This document shows positions 21,661 to 31,443 of a DNA stretch of 64,000 nt, in pieces. Made by a program: the position numbers and the translations under genes. The stretch lies in assembly GCF_048569485.1 (NCBI RefSeq), contig NC_134355.1, forward strand, positions 392,993,422 to 393,057,421, given 5' to 3'. Under the pieces are notes generated by a model that was given only the letters and a program-made list of their open reading frames with translations, did no database searches and had not been told where the DNA came from. This DNA is from Anomaloglossus baeobatrachus (taxonomy: Eukaryota; Chordata; Amphibia; Anura; Aromobatidae). How positions within the stretch are numbered: position 1 is the stretch's first letter; each line of letters opens with the position of its first letter.

Positions 21661-22320
21661 TTACGTGAAAACATTGTGTGGCACTCCGATGTTCCTCAGA
21701 AGAGACGTACATGAAGGCCTCTTGAGTCTAATGTGCCCATTTGAGGAAGTGAGTCTTTGTAGTATTTTCCTTTGCCAGGGCAGTCCAAAATTGTGAGGTT
21801 CACCAATGCCCCTGCATACAGACGTGCATGATGGCCTGTAAACCTGAAGTGCCCATTGTAAGGAAGTGGGTCTATTGTAGTATAGCCCTTTGGCAGGGCA
21901 GCCAAAAATTGGGAAGCTCCACATTTTCCCTGGATAGAGACGTGCATGAGGGCCTGTAAACCTGAAGTGCCCATTGTAAGGAAGTGGGTCTATTGTAGTA
22001 TAGCCCTTTGGCAGGGCAGCCAAAAATTGGGAAGCTCCACATTGTCCCTGGATAGAGACGTGCATGAGGGCCTGTAAACCTGAAGTGCCCATTGTAAGGA
22101 AATGGGTCTATTGTAGTATAGCCCTTTGGCAGGGCAGCCAAAAATTGGGAGGCTCCACATTGTCCCTGGATAGAGACGTGCATGAGGGCCTCAAAACATT
22201 GTTCCCATTGCAAAGGAGCGGGTCTCTTGTCGTTGTAATACCCATTCTGAAAGAATGGGCGAAAAAATTTACCACTGGGGGTATACCTGAAACAACGGCC
22301 TAACTATTGTAACGGCCATC
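21661..22320. repeat. 118-bp tandem array in the hAT 3' subterminal region
   Basis: About five units with landmarks GGAAGTGGGTCTATTGTAGT and TGGATAGAGACGTGCATGAG. Unit starts near 21735, 21851, 21969, 22087 and 22203 give spacings of 116-118 bases. Such subterminal repeats in hAT elements can serve as transposase-binding sites; that role is inference. Open frames on the minus strand (MGTSGLQALMHVSIQG repeats) are array artefacts. Confidence 0.9.
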
Positions 22321-22370
22321 ATGGTGGCGCATGAGGAGAAGGAGGAGCAGTCCAGCGATTAGCCAAAACT

Positions 22371-25300
22371 TTAAATTCCGCTCTCATTTGCTGGTGGTGT
22401 GGTGAAGTCTGGCCCAATCCAACCCTTGTTCATCTTGATCAGAGTCAGCCTGTCAGCATTTTCAGTTGACAGGCAGGTGCGTTTATCTGTAATGATTCCA
22501 CCTGCGGCACTAAAAACACGCTCTGACAAAACGCTAGCGGCAGGGCAGGCCAGGACTTCCAAGGCGTAGAGAGCCAATTCATGCCACGTGTCCAGCTTGG
22601 ATACCCAATAATTGTAAGGCACAGAGGAATGTCGGAGTACAGTTGTTCGATCTGCAAGTTACTCCTTGAGCATGTGGGCAAACTTAGGATTTCTTGTGGC
22701 ACTACCCCGCACCTCAGGGGCTGTGGTACGTGAGGGGCTGAGAATACTGCCCCACATCTTAAAGACTGTTCCCCTACCTCTGGCGGATTGGACTTGTGCC
22801 CCTCTCGGCTGTACGCCTTGGTTGTCCACTGATTCCTGACCTATGCCGCTAGCGTTTTGTGAGGGGAATGCTTTGCCTACTTCCATGACTTTGGCCTTCC
22901 AGAACTGCTGCATTTTGGCTGACCTCTCCGCCTCAGGAATAAGAGACATAAAGTTCTCCTTGTAGCGTGGGTCTAACAGTGTTACCAACCAGTAATGATT
23001 GTCGGCCAAGATGTTCTTAACTTGAGGGTCACGAGACAGGCAGCTTACCATAAAGTCAGCCATGTGCGCCAGACTCTTAACAGCCATCTCTTCAGTATCC
23101 TGACCAACACGATGACTGAACATGCTGTCCTCCTCCTCCTCCTTCTCCTCCTCCTCCTGTCCTCTGGCCAGCCACACTGAACCGAGGATATGACTGGTGT
23201 GCATGTCATATCCTCAATTTGGCCGGAGAGTTGCTCCATGTCTTCATCCTCCTCCTCGTCATAGTCCTCCACTGCACGTTGTGATGAGACGAGGCTGGGC
23301 TGTGTGTTATCACCCACACCCACTACTGTTTCTTGCTCCAACTCATCACGCTGCGCCTGCAGTGCATCATGTTTGTTTTTGAGCAGAGACCATTTTAGAA
23401 GGCAGAGAAGCGGTATGGTGAAGCTAATAATGGCGTCATCACCGCTCACCATCTTGGTGGAGTCCTCAAAGTTTTGGAGGATGGTACATAGGTCGGACAT
23501 CCATCTCCACTCCTCAGGTGTTATGTGTGGAGTTTGACCCATTTCCCGACGGCTTAGATGATGCAGGTACTCAACAACTGCCCTCTTCTGCTCACATATC
23601 CTGACCAACATGTGCAGAGTTGAATTCCAATGCGTGGGGACATCACACACCAGTCTGTGAGCCGGAAGATGCAAACGGCGCTGAAAGCTGGCAAGGCCGG
23701 CTGAAGCAGTAGGTGACTTTCGAAAATGTGCAGACAGGCGGCAAACTTTTACCAGCAGATCAGACAGCTCTGGGTATGACTTTAGAAACCGCTGAACCAC
23801 GAGGTTGAGCACATGGGCCGCGCATGGAACATGTGTCAGCTGGCCTCGCCTCAAAGCCGCCACCAGGTTCCGGCCATTGTCACACATGACCTTTCCTGGC
23901 TTTCGGTTCAGAGGTGTGAGCCAGTGATCTGCCTGCTGCTTCAGAGCTGTCCACACCTCTTCTGCATTGTTGGGTTTGTCACCTATGCAGATTAGCTTTA
24001 GCACAGCCTGTTGCCGCTTCGCTGAGGCAGTGCTGCAGTGCTTCCAGCTTGGGACTGGTGTGGAGGGTAAAGTGGATGAGGATGCGCAGGAGGAGGAGGA
24101 GACTGAGGAGCATGACATTCCGGAGCTGTAGAGTGTGGGTGAACCCCTGACTGAGGTAGGGCCTGTAAACCTTGGTGTGGGAAGGACGTGTTCCGTCCCT
24201 CGCTGAGACTGGGTCCCAGCTTCCACAATATTAACCCAGTGGGCCGTCAACGAGATGTAGCGGCCTTGCCCACAAGCACTTGTCCACGTGTCTGTGGTTA
24301 GGTGGACTTTGGCTGAAACAGCGTTGTTCAGGGCACGTGTGATGTTTTGTGTCACGTGGTTATGCAATGCGGGGACAGCACACCGGGAGAAATAGTGGCG
24401 GCTTGGGACCGAGTAACGTGGGACAGCTGCCGCCATCAGGTCGCGGAATGCTTCTGTCTCCACCAGCCTAAAAGGCAACATTTCCAGCGCAAGCAGTCGC
24501 GAAATGTTAGCATTTAGAACTGTGGCATATGGGGCGTTGGCAGTGTATTTGCGCCTGCGTTCAAAGGTTTGCTGAATGGATAACTGAACGCTGCGCTGGG
24601 ACAAGGACGTGCTTGATGATGGTGTTATTTCTGCGTGGGCAACGGCAGGTGCAGGGCCGGAGGAGGCTTGTTCGCGGGCAGCATGGACAGGGGATTGGCT
24701 CGCATGCACAACAAGCGAAGATGTAGCAGTGATATCAGCAAGCACTGCTCTTCGACTCTGTTGTACATCCCACAAAGTCGGGTGCTTGGCTGACATGTGC
24801 CTGATCATACTGGTGGTTGTCAGGCTGCTAGTTTTGGTACCCCTGCTGATGCTGGCATGGCAGGTGTTGCAAATGGCCTTTTTAGAATCATCTGGAGCCA
24901 ACATAAAAAACTGCCAGACTCGGGATGACCTAACATTTGAACAAGCATACCGAAAAACATTGAAGCACACAATGAAAAATGCCACTTGCTAACTTGAAAG
25001 TGTGAATAATGAAATGCATACCTGCCATGAGTATTAGGAAAAAGGAGATATTTAGCAATCGCATTGATCAATGTAACTGAGCCCCAAAACCTCGTCAAGG
25101 TATATCTCTATATTGGGGTCCCTAGCTCTATGACCCTAACTGTGTGTCATCTCATTGCAATTAAAAACTGCTGTGTGTGTAGAGGGGTAACCAAGGACTT
25201 TCTTATATAGGAGATAGAAAAAACATGGCTGAAAGGAGCGGAGCTGTGTTCACATTCAGAAAAAAAACTTCATAATATTAAATAGGATAACTGAAGTGAG

Positions 25301-26654
25301 CACTAATATATATTATGAGTGCAAGCCAAAAAAATACATAGTACATGAGGATAAGGCTGCACATCAAAGTTAGATAATAGTATAATACTATACTAGTCAA
25401 GGGATATCTCTATATTGGGGTCCATAGCTCTATGACCCTAACTGTGCGTCATCTCATTGCAATTAATATAGAGATATACCTTGACGAGGTTTTGGCGCTC
25501 AGTTGCATTGATCAATGCGATTGCTAAATATCTCCTTTTTCCTAATACTCATGGCAGGTATGCATTTCATTATTCACACTTTCAAGTTAGCAAGTGGCAT
25601 TTTTCATTGTGTGCTTCAATGTTTTTCGGTATGCTTATAACATTATACTATTATCTAACTTTGATGTGCAGCCTTATCCTCATGTACTATGTATTTTTTT
25701 GGCTTGCACTCATAATATATATTAGTGCTCACTTCAGTTATCATATTTAATACTAACATTTGTACAGGCACCTTGTGTCGTGTTGTTGTTCCGGGGAACG
25801 GTTGCCTGACTTCTGCCTGGGACCACCACCCTGCTTCTTACTGCCTGTTGGGATGCTACACCTCCCTCCCCCTGTGCACTGCTGTCCTCGCTCTGCATAT
25901 CCTCCTGCCAGGTTGGGTCAGTTACTGGATTATCCACCACGTCGTCTTCCTCTTCCACACTCTGCTCCTCCTCCTGACTTCCTGACAATTGTGTCTCATC
26001 ATTGTCCACCCCTTGTTGAGACACGTTGCCAACTTCATGAGAATGTGGCTGCTCAAATATTTGGGCATCTGTACATACGATCTCGTCATGACCCACTTCA
26101 ACAGGAGCTGGCGAGAGGCCAGAATGTGCGAATGGAAACGTGAACAGCTCTTCCGACTGTCCAAGTGTGGGATCAGTAATGTCCGTGGACGTGTTCTCGG
26201 CCTGGTGGTAGGAAGGAGGATCAGGTTCTGAAATGTGTGGTGCAGTATCACGGCTACTGACACTTGACCATGTGGAAGACAGAGTGTTTGTGGTGGTGCC
26301 AATCTGACTGGAAGCATTATCCGCTATCCAACTAACAACCTGTTGACACTGGTCTTGGTTCAAGAGCGGTGTACTGCTGCGGTCCCCAAGAATTTGGGAC
26401 AGGACGTGCGAGCGAGTAGATGTGGCCCTTTGTTGTGGCGAAATTAGAGCTTGCACACGACCTCGGTCTCTGCCTGCACCACCATCACGTCCACTTCCTT
26501 GTTCGTTGCCAATGCCCTTGCGCATTTTGCAATGCTGTGCTGACGTGTATTCACTAGACTTGTGCATTATATCCAAGTTTGTGCAAAACGCACACAAGTG
26601 CACCTGAAGGCTGCCACCGACAGGCACACACGTGCGGTTTTTAAATGCAAGCAC
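22371..26654 (-). pseudogene. hAT transposase (BED zinc finger plus hATC), interrupted
   Basis: Minus-strand gene, read from 26654. The first 300 codons (to 25763) are Ser/Glu/Gln-rich with an acidic segment (QEEEQSVEEEDDVVD). At 25753-24940 an 814-bp insertion interrupts the frame; on both sides the frame meets at the duplicated bases encoding TNV/SNV. Then come a BED-type finger (CNTC at 24860-24871 and H-x4-H at 24782-24798), the first catalytic Asp (TTDTWTSACG), the second (MCDNGRN), a CAAHVLNLV motif, THWNSTLHML, and finally hATC (22430-22590) with SERVFSAAGG supplying the Glu. A frameshift lies in the GAG repeat at about 23125-23165, and an in-frame TAA at 22659-22661. Without these it would be about 900 residues, long for the family. 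The start codon is uncertain because the first ATGs lie in the upstream monomer array. Confidence 0.9.
24931..25762. mobile_element. 814-bp insertion inside the hAT transposase, 9-10 bp duplication
   Basis: TAACATTTG at 24931-24939 and 25754-25762 flanks the insert at 24940-25753; a C on each left side allows a tenth base. Internal structure is unusual: a 170-bp segment (24945-25114) is inverted at 25465-25634, a second segment of about 112 bp (25273-25386) is inverted at 25642-25752, and a third of about 62 bp (25102-25164) is repeated directly at 25404-25466. The two inverted pairs cross rather than nest. No coding region, terminal inverted repeat or poly-A tail identifies the family. Confidence 0.85.
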
Positions 26655-26749
26655 GGACGCACTAAGAACCTAACAGGTTTTTAGGAGCGACAATTACTGA
26701 GAAGTTTGACACAATCAGACACTGCTGATGTGTATTATTCACTAGACTT

Positions 26750-27097
26750 CAAACGGAACCTGAAAACTCATCTGTTCAGAAATGCCTATAATCTTCAATG
26801 ACCCCGCCGCCCACCACCGTGCGGAGCTGCCGCCCCACCACCGTGCGGAGCTGCCGCCCTACCACCGTGCGGAGCTGCCGCCCCACTACCGTGCGGAGCT
26901 GCCGCCCGACCCCCCACCCCACCTACTGTCTCCTCCCCAAAATCCTATAGAATGTAAGCCCGCAAGGGCAGGGCCCTCTTCCCTCTGTACTAGTCTGTCT
27001 ATTGTAACTTGTATATGTGTTCTGTATGTAACCCCCTTCTCATGTACAGCACCATGGAATCAATGGTGCTCTATAAATAAATAATAATAATAATAAT
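26750..27097 (+). mobile_element. L2-type LINE tail / SINE-like insert, copy 1
   Basis: Flanked by TAGACTT on both sides. It begins with a remnant reading like the end of an L2-clade reverse transcriptase (KLICSEMPII, family KTHLFRKAY). It continues with a 24-bp tandem (CACCGTGCGGAGCTGCCGCC, four copies) and a GTAAGCCCGCAAGGGCAGGG block typical of L2-type tails, and ends in CTCTATAAATAAATAATAAT. No clear pol III box was seen. Confidence 0.8.
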
Positions 27098-27650
27098 AGA
27101 CTTGTGCGTTATATCCAAGTTTGTGCAAAACGCACACAAGTGCACCTGTACGCTGCCACTAACAGGCACACACGTGCGGTTTTTAAATGCAAGCACGGAC
27201 GCACTAAGAACCTAACAGGTTTTTAGGAGCGACAATTACTGAGAAGTTTGACACTATCAGACACTGCTGACGTGTATTATTCACTAGACTTGTGCATTAT
27301 ATACTAGTTTGTGCAAAACGTGCACCTGTACGCTGCCACCGACAGGCACACACGTGCGGTTTTTAAATGCAAGCACGGACTCACTAAGAACCTAACAAGT
27401 TTTTAGGAGCGACAATTACTGAGAAGTTGTACACTATCAGACACTGCTGACGTGTATTATTCACTAGACTTGTGCATTATATACTAGTTTGTGCAAAACG
27501 TGCACCTGTACGCTGCCACCGACAGGCACACACGTGCAGTTTTTAAATGCAAGCACGGACTCACTAAGAACCTAACAGGTTTTTAGGAGCGACAATTACT
27601 GAGAAGTTTGACACAATCAGACACTGCTGACGTGTATTATTCACTAGACT

Positions 27651-27999
27651 TCAAACGGAACCTGAAAACTCATCTGTTCAGAAATGCCTATAATCTTCAA
27701 TGACCCTGCCACCCCACCACCGTGCGGAGCTGCCGCCCCACCACCGTGCGGAGCTGCCGCCCCACCACCGTGCGGAGCTGCCGCCCCACTACCGTGCGGA
27801 GCTGCCGCCCGACCCCCACCCCACCTACTGTCTCCTCCCCAAAATCCTATAGAATGTAAGCCTGCAAGGGCAGGGCCCTCTTCCCTCTGTACTAGTCTGT
27901 CTATAGTTACTTGTATATGTGTTCTGTATGTAACCCCCTTCTCATGTACAGCACCATGGAATCAATGGCGCTCTATAAATAAATAATAATAATAATAAT
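27651..27999 (+). mobile_element. L2-type LINE tail / SINE-like insert, copy 2
   Basis: Same insert at the same monomer position as copy 1, with the internal 24-bp tandem and the TAATAATAAT tail. Near identity to copies 1 and 3 shows amplification with the array rather than independent insertion. Confidence 0.8.
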
Positions 28000-28371
28000 A
28001 GACTTGTGCGTTATATCCAAGTTTGTGCAAAACGCACACAAGTGCACCTGTACGCTGCCACCGACAGGCACACACGTGCGGTTTTTAAATGCAAGCACGG
28101 ACGCACTAAGAACCTAACAGGTTTTTAGGAGCGACAATTACTGAGAAGTTTGACACTATCAGACACTGCTGACGTGTATTATTTACTAGACTTGTGCATT
28201 ATATACTAGTTTGTGCAAAACGTGCACCTGTACGCTGCCACCGACAGGCACACACGTGCGGTTTTTAAATGCAAGCACGGACGCACTAAGAACCTAACAG
28301 GTTTTTAGGAGCGACAATTACTGAGAAGTTTGACACAATCAGACACTGCTGACGTGTATTATTCACTAGAC

Positions 28372-28721
28372 TTCAAACGGAACCTGAAAACTCATCTGTT
28401 CAGAAATGCCTATAATCTTCAATGACCCCACCGCCCCACCACCGTGCAGAGCTGCCGCCCCACCACCGTGCGGAGCTGCCGGCCCACCACCGTGCGGAGC
28501 TGCCGCCCCACTACCGTGCGGAGCTGCCGCCCGACCCCCACCCCACCTACTGTCTCCTCCCCAAAATCCTATAGAATGTAAGCCTGCAAGGGCAGGGCCC
28601 TCTTCCCTCTGTACTAGTCTGTCTATTGTAACTTGTATATGTGTTCTGTATGTAACCCCCTTCTCATGTACAGCACCATGGAATCAATAGCGCTCTATAA
28701 ATAAATAATAATAATAATAAT
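28372..28721 (+). mobile_element. L2-type LINE tail / SINE-like insert, copy 3
   Basis: Third co-amplified copy. The tail is one or two AAT units longer. The 24-bp internal tandem carries a few private changes (GTGCAGAGC, GCCGGCCCA). Confidence 0.8.
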
Positions 28722-28944
28722 AATAGACTTGTGCGTTATATCCAAGTTTGTGCAAAACGCACACAAGTGCACCTGTACGCTGCCACCGACAGGCACACAC
28801 GTGCGGTTTTTAAATGCAAGCACGGACGCACTAAGAACCTAACAGCTTTTTAGGAGCGACAATTACTGAGAAGTCTGACACTATCAGGACTGTTTTAGAC
28901 TGTGTACACCAGCCCCAAATATGATGAAGGCTGGTATACGGTCA

Positions 28945-29185
28945 CCACTAGGAATGGCTATATACCCTGCCTGCCTGCCTGCCTGTATACAGCAACAATA
29001 GTCCTGAGAAGGACTCTTCTGGTCACTAGCCTGTATTCCGACCTGGCTATACCCTGCCTGCCCTGCCTGTATACAGCAACAATAGTCCTGAGAAGGACTC
29101 TTCTCCTGTACTCCGACCTGGCTATACCCTGCCTGCCTGTATACAACTACAGTAGTCCTGAGAAGGACTTCTGGTCACACTGTTT
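28945..29185. repeat. Three-copy tandem of about 60-90 bp in the hAT 5' subterminal region
   Basis: CTATACCCTGCCTGCC, TATACAGCAACAATAGTCCT and GAGAAGGACTCTTCT recur three times with variable spacing. It lies between the monomer array and the right end of the element. Confidence 0.88.
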
Positions 29186-29553
29186 GCAGCCCTGCTACGG
29201 AAATAACTATAAAGGGCCGCAAACCTTTCCCTGAAGCAGCAACACTCTCCCTGCACTGACTGTCTGGATGGCTGTGTGCAGAGCACAGCGCGCCCGCCGG
29301 TATAAAGGCTCGGTCACGCTGTGCGGGCCGGCCAATCACTGCAATTCCACAACTAACAGGGCTGTGACATTGCAGTGGTCTGCCAGCCAATCCCTGCATG
29401 AGGGCTGGCTCTCAAAAGAGCACCAACATGCAGGGATGAAGACCACGAGTACAGCACGAGTATCGCGAGATTACTCTGTACCCGCCGAGTAGCCAGAGTA
29501 CAGTGATACTCGTGTGAGTACCGAGTAGTGACAAGCGTACTCGCTCATCACTA
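29186..29553. promoter_or_regulatory. hAT 5' terminal region, possible promoter area
   Basis: GC-richer segment with two CCAATC boxes (near 29330 and 29387) and a TATAAA-like word near 29303, both on the plus strand. The transposase reads the other way, so their relevance is doubtful. The outer 120 bases are rich in GAGTAC words matching those near the left end. Confidence 0.3.
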
Positions 29554-29561
29554 GTAATAAT
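29554..29561. repeat. Right 8-bp target duplication, GTAATAAT
   Basis: Identical to 21240-21247. Confidence 0.95.
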
Positions 29562-29714
29562 AATTAACCTTTTAAATACCTTACTGCTCCAGTACTAACA
29601 TTTTACTGGTCCTTTCTTGCTTTATTTGTATATCACCTACAGATACATCACTGCAGGCAGGTATGGCACAAAATCACTAATGGCAGTGATTGGCTGCAGC
29701 AGTCATATGGCTGC

Positions 29715-30206
29715 CAGAGATGAGCGAGTACTGTAATATTCATAATCGCTATACTCTTAAGGAGTACTTTGTTATACTCGCGTATTCACTCCAAATAGCG
29801 AGTGCAATGCAAATCAATGGGAAATGCGAGTCATTTTCTGCTGGACCCAGCAAAGAGGTCTGGGGACCTGAGGAAAAAGCTGAAATGGATGGGAAAATGA
29901 TGAAACTGAATGGGGAGAGCCTGGAGAATTCTTTACCTCTCTCTCCACTCCACTCCCCACCCATGTAAGTATGCAGTGCAGCCAGCCAATCACAGTAATG
30001 CCACAAGCAAGATGGCTACAGCATTACTGTGATTGGTTAAGAAGCCCAGCTTGTTTAGTAGCTGCAAATCAGGCGCCAAACCGGCTGGGCGGGACATACG
30101 AATATAGTGAGGTGAGTACACAAAAACTCGCAATGTAACAAGTAACCCGAATATCATACTATCTATGCGAGTAGCGAATAGTAACAATTACACTCGTCCA
30201 TCACTG
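29715..30206. mobile_element. hAT-like MITE with GATGAGCGAGTA end
   Basis: The left end CAGAGATGAGCGAGTACTG and the right end ACTCGTCCATCACTG are degenerate inverted repeats resembling the ends of the 8.3-kb element. GCGAGTA / TACTCGC words recur inside. No clear 8-bp duplication was seen. An overlapping plus-strand frame (29690-29968) is probably chance. Confidence 0.6.
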
Positions 30207-30985
30207 CTTGTCATATCATGGAACCAGAAAAATAAACAAAAACTAGTAGTGGGAAATGTTGGGATTTTATCAGGTAAGTTATTTTTTTATTTTCAGTGCT
30301 TGTATGGACTTACACCCCTTTAGGGGAACACAATAAGGTTATTTTTTGAGCCAAAGCTATAAGTGGATGTAAGGGGAAAGAGAAGTATATAATATATGCT
30401 TCTTTTGTATATTTCATTCCTTTTTAATCCAGGTAACCATGTCTCTGATCTTCATCACTCTTTTACCCTCCCCCAAAAATGTTGAATTTTTAGGGCTGCT
30501 TCATCATTTGCATTTTTTAGGCAGTTTTCTTTTTTTTTGATATTTGAAATTTGTTGATATTTTTGTGCAAAGTTCTTCAAAATGGTACAAGTAGTTCATG
30601 AATTTTGTGCAAAGTCAAAATTATTCTTTATTTTTAACTTTTTTGTGATTTTATTAGAGAAAAAAATACATAAAATCACATAAAAGTTGCAATTGTTGCA
30701 TTAGTCAAAAATATTCGAAACCCCACACAAAAAAACCTAGAAAACATACAAAAATGGCGAACACACATGAAGAAGATGTTAAAAAAAGATTCAAAATAAG
30801 GCTCAAATGAAAAACAGACAGAAAAGAACAAAAATCTGACACAAAAAGGCATAAATGCAATAAAGAATTGAGCCCATAGTCTTTCTTTTAGCATCCACAT
30901 CTGGCTCTGGCACAAATCAACTGCCTCAAAAACTGTGTGTGTTTTCAGTCATAAAGTTTAGAACTTTTGGAAGTTTTTGACACAT
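30207..30985. other. Non-coding AT-rich stretch
   Basis: T-rich and A-rich tracts with overlapping chance frames; nothing recognised. Confidence 0.5.
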
Positions 30986-30989
30986 TGGA

Positions 30990-31443
30990 GACTTTAAGGC
31001 TATGTGCGCACACTGCGGATTTGCCGCGGATTTTACCACGGATTTGCAGCGGATTTTACCGCGGATTTGCCGCAGATTTGCTGCAGAAAATGTGTCTAAC
31101 ATTTCTGCAGTCAATCCCCAGCAAAACCTATGGGTAAAAAAAATGCGCACACTGCATTTTTTTATCCCTACGGATTTACCCGCGGATTTTCCGCTGCGGA
31201 AATAATGTTTATGTCACCGCAGGTACCTGTGGTTTTTGCCATAGATATTGGTAAAAATTCGCAGGGACCAACCTGCGGAAAAAACGCTGCAAATCCATGG
31301 CAAATCCGCACCAAACCGCGGCAAAACCGCATGTGGATTTTATTGCGATTTTGGTACTTTTTGTTACCACAGGTGCGAGATTTTTTAAGAGGGTCCGGAT
31401 TTTCCTTGAGAAAAAGTCACTTTTTAGTGCACACATGGCCTAA
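30990..31443. mobile_element. MITE rich in CCGCGGATTTG words
   Basis: The left end AAGGCTATGTGCGCACACTG is mirrored by AGTGCACACATGGCCTAAGG on the right. The interior repeats GCGGATTT and AAATCCGC motifs that can pair. This is a non-autonomous DNA element; superfamily not determined. Confidence 0.65.

Larger units (their letters stand above)
26552..28889. repeat. About 180-bp monomer array upstream of the hAT transposase, with three co-amplified inserts
   Basis: Seven monomers start near 26552, 27098, 27281, 27461, 28000, 28183 and 28722. Landmarks are TATACTAGTTTGTGCAAAAC, GGCACACACGTGCGGTTTTT and AGGAGCGACAATTACTGAG. Three monomers are each followed at the same point (after CACTAGACTT) by a 350-bp L2-type tail. 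The first monomer overlaps the proposed transposase N terminus (MLAFKNRTCVPVGG at 26654), so the array lies where the promoter and 5' leader should be. This resembles monomer promoters of other elements; function is inferred. Confidence 0.93.
21248..29553 (-). mobile_element. Complete 8.3-kb hAT transposon with BED-type transposase
   Basis: The ends TAGTGATGAGTGAGTAC (21248) and GTACTCGCTCATCACTA (to 29553) are inverted repeats of about 17 bases with one mismatch. They are bounded by a perfect 8-bp duplication. The transposase gene lies on the minus strand at 26654-22371. Downstream of it (21661-22320) is a 118-bp tandem array. Upstream (26552-28889) is an array of about 180-bp monomers with three co-amplified L2-type tails, then an 85-bp tandem at 28945-29185. 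At 8.3 kb it is larger than most hAT elements (commonly 2.5-5 kb) because of the arrays and an 814-bp internal insertion. Few coding defects and an intact target duplication suggest a young insertion. Confidence 0.93.

Noticed and set aside
22995-24992. Plus-strand frames opposite the hAT transposase
   Set aside because: Shadows of the minus-strand coding region without family resemblance.
26782-28690. Pro/Ala/His-rich frames of about 95-100 codons in three copies
   Set aside because: They come from the 24-bp tandem within the L2-type tails, not from genes.
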